Shown one piece after another: positions 51,036 through 60,010 of a stretch of DNA of 64,000 nucleotides. A program made the translations under genes and the position numbers. Within the stretch, counting starts at the first letter, position 1, and each line of letters begins with the position of its first letter. The stretch is from Bog-756 sp963696495 (GTDB lineage Bacteria; Actinomycetota; Acidimicrobiia; Acidimicrobiales; RAAP-2): contig CAVOKJ010000003.1 in assembly GCA_963696495.1 (NCBI GenBank), forward strand, positions 248,001 through 312,000. The letters are read 5' to 3'. Under the pieces are notes generated by a model, which worked only from the letters and a program-made list of their open reading frames with translations, ran no database searches and had not been told where the DNA came from.

Positions 51036-51476
51036 CTAGCGGCCAGGGGCCGCGTCCGGGGCGCGGCGGACGGCGAACGTGAGGGTCGCCGTGGCCACGT
51101 GGAGATCGTCGGCACCTCGATCGTGGACCTCGACCCTCACCACGGCGCTCCGCCTCCCCCGACGGAGGACCTGGGCCCTCGCCAGCACAGGGCCGACCCG
51201 GGCCCCGGCCAGGAAGCTGATCTGGAGCTCGCTCGTCGCCCCGCTGGCGTAGGGCTCGGGTCCCCGCAGTAACGCCGTGCCGGCCACCATGTCGATGAGG
51301 GTCGCCAGGAGTCCTCCCTGGAGCACGCCCGAGCCGTTGACGACCTGGGGGGTGACCTCCATCTCCATGGCACAGTCGGTTCCGGCCACCTCCACGGTCC
51401 TCATCTCGAACGCTTCGAAGGCGTGGCCGGGGGCGAGGCCCGGCGGTGCCCCGTCCGTGCGCCGGAGCCCGCTCAT
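51036..51476 (-). CDS. PaaI-type hotdog thioesterase
   Basis: A 146-residue hotdog-fold protein. The central segment VVNGSGVLQGGLLATLIDMVAGTAL is the helix plus preceding motif, with the core GVLQGGLLATLIDM typical of PaaI/4HBT thioesterases that free CoA from aryl or acyl esters. Strands before and after match the family. ATG overlaps the ligase stop (ATGA), so this enzyme and the ligase are coupled: the thioesterase may recycle CoA when the pathway stalls. Confidence 0.85.
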   Translation of the reverse strand: MSGLRRTDGAPPGLAPGHAFEAFEMRTVEVAGTDCAMEMEVTPQVVNGSGVLQGGLLATLIDMVAGTALLRGPEPYASGATSELQISFLAGARVGPVLARAQVLRRGRRSAVVRVEVHDRGADDLHVATATLTFAVRRAPDAAPGR

Positions 51477-53005
51477 CCGGCTGCGCCCCCTGAACCTCCG
51501 CCGGCGTCCGGCTGTCCATCGTCAGCGTGCGGCATCCGCTCGTCGCGGAGCCGGCGTTTGAGGACCTTGCCGCTGGGCTCCCGTGGTAGCTCGTCGACGA
51601 ACTCGATCCGCCGCGGCAGCTTGTAGCGGGCGAGTCGTCCCGCCAGGTGCTCCAACAGTGCCTCCTCGGTCAGCCCAGCCGAGGGACGGGGCTCGACCAG
51701 GGCGAACACCTGCTGACCCATGCGATCGTCCGGCAGCCCGAACACAGCGGAGTCCACGACGTCGACATGCTCGGCCAGGGCCTGCTCGATCTCGGCCGGG
51801 TAGATGTTCACCCCGCCCGAGAGGATGAGGTCGACCCGGCGGTCGGCGATGAAGAGGTAGCCGTCCTCGTCCACGTAGCCGAGGTCGCCGACGGTGAAAT
51901 AGTCGTCCTTCCATGCGTCAGCGGTCTTCTCCTCGGCGTTGTGATAGCTGAAGCGGTGGGTGGCGAACGATGAGACGTAGATGACCCCGACCTCTCCCGG
52001 ACCGAGCACTTCCCCGTCATCACCGGCGATCCGTATGGACAGCCCGGGGAACGGTCGGCCCACACTGCCCGGCTTGGCCAGCCACTCCTCGGGCGAGATG
52101 GTGGTCCCGAACCCTTCGCTCATCCCGAAGTACTCCCAGATGGACCCGGGCGGGAACACCTCCATGATGCGCCTCTTGACGGCGACGGGGCAGGGGGCGG
52201 CGGCGTGGAGGATCTTGCGCACACTCGACCGGTCGTAGGAGGTCCAGTCCGCTTCGAGGATCCGGATGAAGTTGGCCGGCACCATGTGCGACGTCGTCAC
52301 CCGCTCCCGCTCGATCAGCGACAGGCACTCCTCGGCGGAGAACCTGTCCATGATGACCACGGGGGCCCCCTCGTTCAGGTGCATGACCGCATAGTTCCCC
52401 GGTGCCGTGTGGTAAGCGGGCCCACACAGCAGGTGGACGTCGTCCCTCGTGAAGCCCCAGTAGTCGGCGAACGGCTGGGCCGGCAGCTGGCGGGACGGCA
52501 CCGGCCGGGCTCGGGCGATGCCCTTCGGCCGGCCGGTGGTCCCCGAGGTGTAGTTCATGAACACGGTCGGTGAGCCGATGAAGTCCCACTCGAGGGTGTC
52601 GGGTGACGACGCCTCGACGGCGGGGTCGTCGGCCGTCACTGCCACGCGCAGTCCGCCGGTCCCGGGGGACACCGCCCCGAGCAGGTCGGGGTCTTCGTAC
52701 ACGAAGGCGACGGCCCCGGAGTCCTCGAGGAGGTAGGCCACCTCCGCGCCGGTGAACCGGTAGCTGATCGGGACGATCATGGCCCCCACGCGTGCCGCCC
52801 CGTACCAGCAGGCGAAGACCTCCGGACGGTTCCCGAGCATCACGCCCACCCGGTCGCCGTGGCCCACGCCCTGACGGGCGAAGTAATTGGCCCACCGGTT
52901 GGCCGAGGCGTCGAGGTCGGCGTAGGCGATCCGGTCGTCCCCGGCCACCAGGGCCAACCGGTCCGGCGTGTCGGCGGCGATCGCCGAGATCCCCCGCGCC
53001 GTCAT
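51473..53005 (-). CDS. Acyl-CoA synthetase (AMP-forming ligase)
   Basis: A 510-residue adenylate-forming enzyme. Motifs: MNYTSGTTGRPKGIARARPV, CGPAYHTAPGNYAVM, EYFGMSEGFG, TVGDLGYVDEDGYL and the hinge DRRVDLILSGGVNIYP; the catalytic lysine is in REPSGKVLKRRLRDE. The C-terminal 20 residues are Gly-rich. ATG at 53005 was chosen; the longer frame upstream runs through a non-coding spacer. Next downstream is a thioesterase with a 4-base overlap. It is not one of the duplicated ligases at 34 and 40 kb. It could activate a bile-acid- or aryl-type acid, but this is not shown. Confidence 0.9.
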   Translation of the reverse strand: MTARGISAIAADTPDRLALVAGDDRIAYADLDASANRWANYFARQGVGHGDRVGVMLGNRPEVFACWYGAARVGAMIVPISYRFTGAEVAYLLEDSGAVAFVYEDPDLLGAVSPGTGGLRVAVTADDPAVEASSPDTLEWDFIGSPTVFMNYTSGTTGRPKGIARARPVPSRQLPAQPFADYWGFTRDDVHLLCGPAYHTAPGNYAVMHLNEGAPVVIMDRFSAEECLSLIERERVTTSHMVPANFIRILEADWTSYDRSSVRKILHAAAPCPVAVKRRIMEVFPPGSIWEYFGMSEGFGTTISPEEWLAKPGSVGRPFPGLSIRIAGDDGEVLGPGEVGVIYVSSFATHRFSYHNAEEKTADAWKDDYFTVGDLGYVDEDGYLFIADRRVDLILSGGVNIYPAEIEQALAEHVDVVDSAVFGLPDDRMGQQVFALVEPRPSAGLTEEALLEHLAGRLARYKLPRRIEFVDELPREPSGKVLKRRLRDERMPHADDGQPDAGGGSGGAAG

Positions 53006-53367
53006 GGGAGCGACCACGGGGAACCGCCCCCGGGACAACGCGTGACCGGGCCGCGCCCGTCTCCGCCCTTCGTCTCCAGCACAGTGCCCAACACCGGCAT
53101 CGACCCCTCCTCCTGGGACCGGGGGGCCGACCGGTTCCCCCGCGAGTGCCGTAACCCTATCGGCGGCGGCCCTGCTCAGCGGGCCCGGAAGGGCTGGTGC
53201 CTCGCACCGGTGACGGAGGGCAAGCATGCGTCGGCCGGCCCGCGTCCACTCAGGTCACACCGGGGCCGGTGGCCAGGGTCGGACGGTTCTGTCCGGTCGC
53301 CAGCCCCGCGCACGGCGCCTCCGGCGGGCTCGCGCTGTCTCCCGCCGGGCTCAGGGCCAGGCGGGTC
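53006..53367. other. 362-base spacer upstream of a ligase gene
   Basis: Spacer between two minus-strand genes. On its right it has a hairpin that probably ends the amidohydrolase transcript; the left part should carry the promoter of the ligase. Nothing else is recognisable. The open frames through it are Arg/Gly-rich and not convincing. Confidence 0.4.
53321..53348 (-). terminator. Hairpin after the amidohydrolase gene
   Basis: An 8-bp perfect stem (CCGGCGGG / CCCGCCGG) with a 12-base loop, starting 19 bases past the amidohydrolase stop on the minus strand. There is no T-run. Confidence 0.45.
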
Positions 53368-54573
53368 TCAGGCCGCCTTGCCCTCCAGGCCCATGAGACG
53401 GTTCAGGTTGCCGCCCATGACCTTCTCGATGTCCTCGTCGGGCAGGCCCTTCAGGTCGTCGACGAACGTCAGGGGATCGGCCAGGCCCTCGGGATGGGGG
53501 TAGTCCGACCCGAACAGCACGCGGTCGGCACCGAGGACCTCGACCAGGCCCTTGGGGTCCTCCTCGTGGAACGGGTGCACGTAGATGTTCCGCTTGAACA
53601 CGTCAACGGGATACTCCTCGAAGGCGTTCGGGCTGAACTCCCAGGCGTGCTCCATGTCGATCAGGAGGGGGCGCACCCAGTTGCTGCCGTTCTCGACGGG
53701 CGTGAACCGCAGGGTGGGGAACCGTGAGCACAGGCCGTGGCCGATCAGGGAGGCCACGGTGTCGATGATGGGACGGCCCTGGTGCCCGATGATGGCCTGG
53801 AAGCCTGATCCGCCCTTGAACGGGGTCATCTCCCCGTCGCGGATGCCCTCCCACTCGTTCATGTAGCGCTGGTATCCGCTGTCGGAGGCGTGCATGCCGA
53901 CCAGCAGGTTGGCTTCGGCGACCTTGGACCAGAACGGGTCGAACTCGGGCAGGGCGATGGACCGCGGGCCCATGTACCCGACCACCGGCGCCGGCCGGAT
54001 CAGGATGATCCGCGCCCCGCGCTCCACGACCCAGTCCAGTTCCTCGATCGCCCGGTCGACGATGCCCAGATGGATGACGGGCGTCGGGAACATGCGGTTC
54101 TCGTAGTTGAAGGTCCAGTGCTCGTGCATCCACTCGTTCAGGGCGTGCACGACGGCGTGGACCGCCGGCGGGTCGTCACGCACGCGCTCCTCGAGCAGGC
54201 TGGCGAGCGTCGGCCACATGATGGCGCGGTCGAGGCCCAGTTCGTTCATGATCTGCAACCGCGGCTCGGGGCTCGAGAAGCCCGGCAGGGCGTCGATGCC
54301 CCGACCGAGGATCTCCCGACGGGACTTCCCCTCGGGATTCCCGATCCTGAAGTACTCCTCCTGGGCGCCCGGGGCCGCCACGCGCTCGAAGGTGGGGTTG
54401 GGGATGTAGTCGCTGATCAGGTTCTTCACCGCGATCTTCGTGCGACCGTTGACCTCGACGTACTTGATCAGTCCGTCGTACTCGGGCGGCAGGTACTTGG
54501 TGAAGGCGTCCGTCGTCTCGTACATGTGGTTGTCGGCATCGAACACCGGGAAATCGAGCTTCCGTGACGGCAT
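53368..54573 (-). CDS. Amidohydrolase family 2 protein
   Basis: A 401-residue TIM-barrel metal hydrolase or decarboxylase (PF04909-type). The metal motif near the N-terminus reads FPVFDADNHMYE, where the D-x-H of the family is D-N-H; LLVGMHASDSGYQ, GHQGRPIID and the aspartate motif LFGSDYPHPEGLADP follow in order. Members hydrolyse or decarboxylate aromatic and cyclic acids, for example in lactone or meta-cleavage degradation. ATG at 54573 has a good GGGAGG. It is divergent from a TetR regulator across 327 bases, so TetR may control it. It stands between two ligase/regulator genes of the catabolic island. Confidence 0.85.
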   Translation of the reverse strand: MPSRKLDFPVFDADNHMYETTDAFTKYLPPEYDGLIKYVEVNGRTKIAVKNLISDYIPNPTFERVAAPGAQEEYFRIGNPEGKSRREILGRGIDALPGFSSPEPRLQIMNELGLDRAIMWPTLASLLEERVRDDPPAVHAVVHALNEWMHEHWTFNYENRMFPTPVIHLGIVDRAIEELDWVVERGARIILIRPAPVVGYMGPRSIALPEFDPFWSKVAEANLLVGMHASDSGYQRYMNEWEGIRDGEMTPFKGGSGFQAIIGHQGRPIIDTVASLIGHGLCSRFPTLRFTPVENGSNWVRPLLIDMEHAWEFSPNAFEEYPVDVFKRNIYVHPFHEEDPKGLVEVLGADRVLFGSDYPHPEGLADPLTFVDDLKGLPDEDIEKVMGGNLNRLMGLEGKAA

Positions 54574-54900
54574 GGGTCCCTCCCTATTTTCCGGCTCGCT
54601 GCCCCCCGGGCCTACCGAATCGTCGGCATGCCAGCAGGCGAGCGCTGGGTTAACAGTTGTTTTCCACACTGTACCAGTGCTCGGTTGGGGAGAGAAAGCC
54701 CGACGAAATTGCCCGGTCGATCTCGGTTCTCCCCGACCATCGGTCGCGCCGCGGCAGGGACCGGCCGGGGCGGGCGGCGTCGACCCGTCGAGGACCGGGT
54801 GGATGGGCACGATCCTCCGGCGGACGGGCGGATGGTCACGATCCGTCGGGGCCGGACGTCGGGCCAGCGTGTCGCACAGGACCCCCGATAAGCTTCCGCC
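54574..54900. promoter_or_regulatory. Divergent promoter region amidohydrolase / TetR regulator with a palindrome
   Basis: The 327-base spacer has a distinct AT-rich patch (AACAGTTGTTTTCC, about 54652-54665) and, immediately after it, a perfect inverted repeat CACTG-TAC-CAGTG (54667-54679). This is a good candidate operator for the adjacent TetR protein, acting on the amidohydrolase promoter. The rest is unremarkable, GC-rich DNA. Confidence 0.45.
54667..54679. promoter_or_regulatory. Candidate TetR operator palindrome
   Basis: CACTGTACCAGTG, two 5-base arms around a 3-base centre, about 94 bases upstream of the amidohydrolase ATG on the minus strand and 222 bases before the TetR start. The spacing is short for a TetR dimer (usually 15 or more), so a longer imperfect site is possible. 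Confidence 0.35.
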
Positions 54901-55572
54901 GTGATCACCAAGAGCCCCACCAATCCGGCCCTGGACGAGGAGGGCCCGGGGGACGAACGGTCGGGGGACGAACGGTCGGGGGCGGGGGACGGCCCCGAGG
55001 TGGAACTGCTCATCAACGCCACCTGGGCGGTGGCCGCCCGGACCGGAAGCATCGAACCCGGGGTCCGCGAGATCCTGCAGGAGGCGGGGCTCTCGACCAA
55101 GGCCTTCTACCGCCACTTCCGCTCGAAGGACGAACTGCTCCTGGTGGCGCTCGACCGCGCCTCGAACGTGCTGGTCGAGTACCTGGAGTACCGGATGGCT
55201 CGGGTGCCCGACCCGCTGGCCAAGATCGGCGAGTGGATCGACGCCAGTCTCCGTCAGGCGGCCAACCCGTCGGCAGCCCGGCGGATACTCCCCTGGACGC
55301 TCGGCTTCGGTCGGATCGCCGCCATGTTCCCCGAGCAGCTCGAGCGGAACCAGGACGCGATCATCGCCCTGCTCGAGCGCGAGATCCGGGCGGCGGTCGA
55401 GTCGGGCGAGGGCCAGAGCCCCGATCCGGCTGGCGACGCCCAGATCATCTTCGGCTGCACCGCCCACACCGTGCACCACCATCTCATCAACGGCACGGCG
55501 CCCGACGCGGCCACGAGCCGGCGGCTGACCGACTTCGCCCAGCGGGCACTCAGGGCGCAGCCGACCGCCTGA
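54901..55572 (+). CDS. TetR/AcrR family transcriptional regulator
   Basis: A 223-residue repressor. The helix-turn-helix near residues 50-80 is recognisable (VREILQEAGLSTKAFYRHF, then RSKDELLLVALDRAS), and a ligand-binding helical domain follows. The N-terminal 35 residues are acidic and contain two 15-base DNA repeats coding DERSG, probably disordered. GTG start. It likely represses the divergent amidohydrolase or its own gene through the palindrome at 54667-54679; a CoA ester could be the ligand, as in KstR-type regulators. It is the only regulator gene seen in the catabolic island. Confidence 0.9.
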   Translation: MITKSPTNPALDEEGPGDERSGDERSGAGDGPEVELLINATWAVAARTGSIEPGVREILQEAGLSTKAFYRHFRSKDELLLVALDRASNVLVEYLEYRMARVPDPLAKIGEWIDASLRQAANPSAARRILPWTLGFGRIAAMFPEQLERNQDAIIALLEREIRAAVESGEGQSPDPAGDAQIIFGCTAHTVHHHLINGTAPDAATSRRLTDFAQRALRAQPTA

Positions 55573-55617
55573 CCGGACCCGTCGCCGACCGTCGGGCGCT
55601 CACTCGGTCAGCGGTGC

Positions 55618-56766
55618 TCAGAGGTCGAGCGAACGGCCGATGATCTCCTTCATGATCTCGGTGGTGCCGCCGTAGATCGAGGTGACCCGGGCATCGGCGT
55701 AGGCACGGGAGATCGGGTACTCGCTCATGTAGCCGTAGCCGCCGTGCAACTGCAGACCGCGGTCGGTCACCCGCTGCTGGAGCTCGGTGCACCACCACTT
55801 GGCCATGGCCGCCCGCTCGGGGGCCAGTGTGCCGGTGAGGAACTCGGCGATGCAGGCGTCCACGAACGCCGCCGCCACCTCGACCTGGGTGGCCAGCTCG
55901 GCCAGGACGAACCGGCTGTTCTGGAACGAGCCGATCGGCTGGCCGAACGCCGTCCGCTGCCGGCAGTAGTCGAGCGTCAGCCCGAGTGCGTAGCGGGACG
56001 CGGCCACCCCCGACACCGCCATGGACAGGCGCTCCTGGGGCAGGTTGCTCACCAGCTGCACGAAGCCCTGGCCCTCGGTGCCCAGCAGGTTCTCCACCGG
56101 CACGGCGACGTCGTCGAAGAACAGCTCGGTCGTGTCCTGGGAGTGGAGGCCCAGCTTCTCCATGTTCCTCCCCCGTTCGAACCCCTCCATCCCCCGCTCG
56201 ACCACGACCAGGCTGATGCCCCGGTGCCGCTCCGACGGATCGGTCTTCACCGCGGTGACCACCAGGTCTGCGTTGATGCCGTTGGTGATGAAGGTCTTGG
56301 TCCCGTTCACCACGTAGGTGTCACCGTGGCGGATGGCGGTGGCGGACATCGACGCCAGGTCGCTGCCGATGCCCGGTTCGGTCATGGCGACCGCGGTGAT
56401 CAGCTCGCCCGAGGCGATCCCGGGGAGCCACCGCTCCCGCTGCTCCTCGGTGCAGTAGGCCAAGAAGTAGGGCAGGACGATGTCGTTGTGCAGCGCGATC
56501 CCGAGTCCCACCCCGTTGCAGCCAGCACCGTAGAGCTCCTCGTTGACGATGGCGTTGTAGCGGAAGTCGTCGACGCCGCCGCCGCCCAGGTCCTCCGGCA
56601 CGGCCATCCCGAGGAGGCCGAGCTCGCCGGCCTTGACGAACAGGGACCGATCGATGATGCCCTCCTGCTCCCACTTGTCGAAGCCGGGCACGACCTCATT
56701 GGCCACGAACCGCTTCACCGTGGCCCGGAACTGCTCGTGCACCTCGTCGAACAGCGTGCGGGTCAC
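55618..56766 (-). CDS. Acyl-CoA dehydrogenase
   Basis: A 382-residue acyl-CoA dehydrogenase of normal type. MTEPGIGSDLASMSATAIR is the FAD-binding middle segment, VNGTKTFITNGINAD, RTAFGQPIGSFQN and LQLHGGYGYMSEYPISRAY follow, and the ending SIYGGTTEIMKEIIGRSLDL contains the catalytic-position Glu. GTG at 56766. It is convergent with the TetR gene and divergent from the fused CoA-transferase (171-base spacer). It may take a medium- to long-chain acyl-CoA. Confidence 0.9.
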   Translation of the reverse strand: MTRTLFDEVHEQFRATVKRFVANEVVPGFDKWEQEGIIDRSLFVKAGELGLLGMAVPEDLGGGGVDDFRYNAIVNEELYGAGCNGVGLGIALHNDIVLPYFLAYCTEEQRERWLPGIASGELITAVAMTEPGIGSDLASMSATAIRHGDTYVVNGTKTFITNGINADLVVTAVKTDPSERHRGISLVVVERGMEGFERGRNMEKLGLHSQDTTELFFDDVAVPVENLLGTEGQGFVQLVSNLPQERLSMAVSGVAASRYALGLTLDYCRQRTAFGQPIGSFQNSRFVLAELATQVEVAAAFVDACIAEFLTGTLAPERAAMAKWWCTELQQRVTDRGLQLHGGYGYMSEYPISRAYADARVTSIYGGTTEIMKEIIGRSLDL

Positions 56767-56937
56767 GTCGAACCCCGGGCCTGCGAACTGAACGGTGTGC
56801 TCCCCATGGCGTCTCCTCGACGGTGGTGGTGGTGCGGCCGGCGGGCGGTACGCCCCCGGTGGTGCGGCAGCCGGTCGGCGCCCGGTGGGCCCGGCCCTCG
56901 CGCCCGATTCTGCTGTCGAGTAGCTTGGCCCACCGGT

Positions 56938-58626
56938 ATGGACAAGGTAGTGGATCTCGACACCGCGGTGTCACACGTGCAGCCGGGTGACTCGGTCCAC
57001 ATCGTCACCAACCACTCACGATGGACGGCAGCCGCCCGTCACCTCGTCCGGCAGTGGTGGGGCCGCGACCCGGGGTTCACGCTGGTGATGCTGAGCCTGT
57101 CCAGTCTGGGCACGCTCTTCTTCAGGGGCGGGCTCGTCCGCAAGGTGGTGACCGGGTACTCGGGCGACGTGTTCCCGAACTTCACGCCGAACCCGTGGTT
57201 CTCCGATGCCTACCTCCGGGGCGAGGTGGAGGTGGAGCACTGGTCGTTCCTGACCTTTCTCCAGCGCCTCGAGGCCGCCGCACGGGGCCTGCCCGCCGCG
57301 GTCACCGGCTCGCTGGCCGGTTCGAGCATGGCCGACAACCCGGGGTTCGCCGAGGTCCCCTCACCGTTCGGTGGCACCGTCGGCCTCCTCGCCCCGTACG
57401 CCCCCGACATCGCCCTCCTCCACGCCCCGGTGGCCGACCGGGAGGGGAACGTCGCCTTCAACGCCCCGGTGCTGGAGGGGGTGTGGGGAGCACTGGCTGC
57501 CAGGCGCGGCGCCGTGGTCACCGTGGAGCGCGTCGTCGACGACATCCGCCCGTGGTCCCACCTGGTACGGATCCCCGCCCACCGGGTGCTCGCCGTCACC
57601 GAGGCGACCATGGGCGCCCACCCCGGGGGTCTGTTCGCCCGCGACACGCCGGCCAGCCCCTACGGTGAGGACCTCGAGTTCTGGTCCGACGTCCAGCGGG
57701 TCAGCCGTACCGACGGGTTCGACGCCTGGATCGACCACTGGGTCCTCGAACCGGCCGACCAGGCGGAGTACCTGGCCCGCCTCGGCCCGGAGCGACAGGA
57801 GGCCCTGGCCGCCCGGGCCGATCCCGATTCGTGGCGCGTCGACGAGGCGGCCAACCCCCCGGACCTGGATGCCCCGGTCGGGGCCTGGGAGCAGGCGGCG
57901 GTCTTCGGTGCCCGCTACCTGGCCGAGCGCATCGTGGCCCGTCGGGCGGACGCCGTCCTGGCCGGTGCGGGCGTGGCCAACCTGGCCAGTTGGTTGGGCG
58001 TGCACCTGGCACGCGGGCAGGGCGCGGAGGTGGAGCTGACCGCCGAACTCGGGCTCTGGGGCTACGAGCCGACGCCGGCCGACCCGTTCGTCTTCAACCA
58101 TCGAAGCTTCCCCACCGCCACGATGCTCTCGGACAGTGAGCAGATCCTGGGGCTCATGGCCGGGTCACCGGGCACCACGCTGCTGGCCTGCCTGGGGGCG
58201 GCGCAGATCGACCGGTCGGGCAACATCAACTCGACGGTGATCCCCGGGCGCTCCTTCCTCGTGGGCTCCGGGGGAGGGAACGACGTCGCCTCCCGGGCCG
58301 ACGAGGTGGTGGTCATGGCCACCTTGACCCGACGCCGGACCGTGGACCGCGTCCCCTACATCACCTCGCCGGGCGCCCGGGTGCGGGCGTTCGTGTCGGA
58401 TCTCGGCATCTTCGAGAAGGGCGACGGGGGTACCTTCGTACTGACGTCGGTGGCCCCGGGGTCCGGGTCGGTCGACGAGAGGGTCGCCACCATCCGATCG
58501 CTGTGCGGTTGGGAACTCGACGTGGCCCCCGGCCTGGTCGAGTTGGCACCGGCCGAGGACGCCCACGTGCACGCCCTCCGTCGGTGGGATCCGCGGGGGA
58601 ACTTCCTGCGGCCCGACACCGCCTGA
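56938..58626 (+). CDS. Fused CoA-transferase (alpha and beta domains in one chain), IpdAB-like
   Basis: A 562-residue protein with two class I CoA-transferase domains in tandem. The N-terminal half carries an alpha-type domain with FRGGLVRKVVTGYSGDVFPNF and GTVGLLAPYAPDIALLHAPVADREGN; the C-terminal half is beta-like with ELTAELGLWGYEPTP and VGSGGGNDVASRADEVVVM. The Glu of ELG aligns with the catalytic Glu of classical transferases. IpdA and IpdB, the steroid ring-opening hydrolases, share this two-domain layout as separate chains. ATG 56938 has no ribosome site; TAGCTT about 15 bases upstream may be a -10 and the transcript leaderless. Function is either CoA transfer or C-C hydrolysis of a cyclic acyl-CoA. 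Confidence 0.85.
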   Translation: MDKVVDLDTAVSHVQPGDSVHIVTNHSRWTAAARHLVRQWWGRDPGFTLVMLSLSSLGTLFFRGGLVRKVVTGYSGDVFPNFTPNPWFSDAYLRGEVEVEHWSFLTFLQRLEAAARGLPAAVTGSLAGSSMADNPGFAEVPSPFGGTVGLLAPYAPDIALLHAPVADREGNVAFNAPVLEGVWGALAARRGAVVTVERVVDDIRPWSHLVRIPAHRVLAVTEATMGAHPGGLFARDTPASPYGEDLEFWSDVQRVSRTDGFDAWIDHWVLEPADQAEYLARLGPERQEALAARADPDSWRVDEAANPPDLDAPVGAWEQAAVFGARYLAERIVARRADAVLAGAGVANLASWLGVHLARGQGAEVELTAELGLWGYEPTPADPFVFNHRSFPTATMLSDSEQILGLMAGSPGTTLLACLGAAQIDRSGNINSTVIPGRSFLVGSGGGNDVASRADEVVVMATLTRRRTVDRVPYITSPGARVRAFVSDLGIFEKGDGGTFVLTSVAPGSGSVDERVATIRSLCGWELDVAPGLVELAPAEDAHVHALRRWDPRGNFLRPDTA

Positions 58627-58634
58627 CCCCCCAG

Positions 58635-58651
58635 GGCCGGCCGAACCGGCC
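58635..58651. terminator. Hairpin between convergent genes
   Basis: A perfect 6-bp stem (GGCCGG / CCGGCC) with a 5-base loop, eight bases after the CoA-transferase stop and 28 bases before the convergent dehydrogenase stop. No T-run. Confidence 0.35.
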
Positions 58652-58679
58652 GCAGCGGCGAGACTGCCCGATCGCCGGG

Positions 58680-59903
58680 TCAGTCGACGAGCGGATCCAG
58701 CCAGCCCGGCGACGCCGAACGCGCGCCGCGCGACACGCTGCCCCCGATGTAGTTGCGTTGCGCCTCGATGGTCCCGGCTCCGATGCACAACCCGCGGATG
58801 TCTCGGTAGGCACGCTCCAGTGGGTACTCGCGGCTGTAGCCGTACCCCCCGTGGATCTGGATGGCCTCGTCACAGACCAGCTTGGCCGCCAGATTGGCCG
58901 CCGTCTTGGCCATGGCCGTCTCGAGCGCCGGGGGCGTGCCCCCCGGGCCGGCCAGCCGGACGGCCCGGCCCAACAGCAACCGGGCGCCGTCGACGGCGAC
59001 GGCCATGTCGGCCAGCTTCCACTGCAGCCCCTGCAGCGCGGCGATCGGCCTCCCCCCAACCACGCGCTCGTTCATATACCGGACCGAATGCTCCAACGCG
59101 CCCTGAGCCGCTCCCACGCACATGGCGGCATTGCCGCACCGTTCGTGGTTGAGGTGGGCCAGGAGGACCTTGAACGCGTCGGTCGAGGCCGGGTCGCCGG
59201 CCAACAGCACGTCGTCCTCGGTCACCGCCACGTCGTCGAAGGCGATCTCCGACTCGGTGGCGGCATGGATTCCCATGCCGCGGTGACGGCCGGTCAGCGA
59301 CACGCCGTCGCGATCCATCGGGACGACGACCGCGCCGATGCCCTTGGCGCCGTCCCCCCCCGGCCAGCGGCACCACACGAGCACGCCGGCGGCGACATGG
59401 GCCAACGTCGAGTAGTTCTTGTAGCCGTTCAGCCGCCACCGTCCCGGACCGTCCCCGGTCAGTGCGGTCCGCATGGCCTGTACGGCCGAGCCGGCGTCGG
59501 GTTCGGTGATGCCGATGCTCAAGATGGCCTCACCGTCGGCCACGGCGGGCAGCCACCGCTCCTGCAGGGCCGGTCTGCCCAGGTGCTCGATGCCGCGCGG
59601 GGGACCGTTGAAGGCCAGCTGACAGCAGATCGCCGTCGACACGTCGTGGCGAGCCACCTCCTCGAGCACGATCGCCGCCTCGACGTCACCGAATCCGAGA
59701 CCGCCCCACTGCTCGCCGATGGTCACCCGGAACAGGTCGGCAGCGGCCAGGGCCTTGACCGCGGCTTGGGGGAACTCGCCGGTCTCGTCACCGGCGCCGG
59801 CCCGCGGTGCCACTTCACGCGCCGCCACGTCACGGGCCAGGCGCCGCAGGGCAGACTGGTCCTCGCTCTCCGCCATCGGGTCGATACCGTGGGCTCCGGC
59901 CAT
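58680..59903 (-). CDS. Acyl-CoA dehydrogenase, divergent C-terminus
   Basis: A 407-residue dehydrogenase with IGITEPDAGSAVQAM, LNGYKNYSTLAHVAA and IQIHGGYGYSREYPLERAYRDIRG. The C-terminal catalytic motif reads GAGTIEAQRNYIG, a variant of G-G-T-x-E-I, so the Glu is kept. The last 25 residues are extra. ATG at 59903 is chosen because the MAGAHGIDP segment is within the coding region; a GTG at 59927 would add eight residues. It is divergent from the frameshifted SDR (107-base spacer) and convergent with the CoA-transferase. Confidence 0.86.
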   Translation of the reverse strand: MAGAHGIDPMAESEDQSALRRLARDVAAREVAPRAGAGDETGEFPQAAVKALAAADLFRVTIGEQWGGLGFGDVEAAIVLEEVARHDVSTAICCQLAFNGPPRGIEHLGRPALQERWLPAVADGEAILSIGITEPDAGSAVQAMRTALTGDGPGRWRLNGYKNYSTLAHVAAGVLVWCRWPGGDGAKGIGAVVVPMDRDGVSLTGRHRGMGIHAATESEIAFDDVAVTEDDVLLAGDPASTDAFKVLLAHLNHERCGNAAMCVGAAQGALEHSVRYMNERVVGGRPIAALQGLQWKLADMAVAVDGARLLLGRAVRLAGPGGTPPALETAMAKTAANLAAKLVCDEAIQIHGGYGYSREYPLERAYRDIRGLCIGAGTIEAQRNYIGGSVSRGARSASPGWLDPLVD

Positions 59904-60010
59904 TGTCACCACTTTCGACGGGAACACCCCAGCGGGCGATGGGGTGTGTCAGCCAATAGTATCGGCAGCCGGCCGCCAGATCCCTGGTGCCACTGGTGAT
60001 CGGAGTGTCG

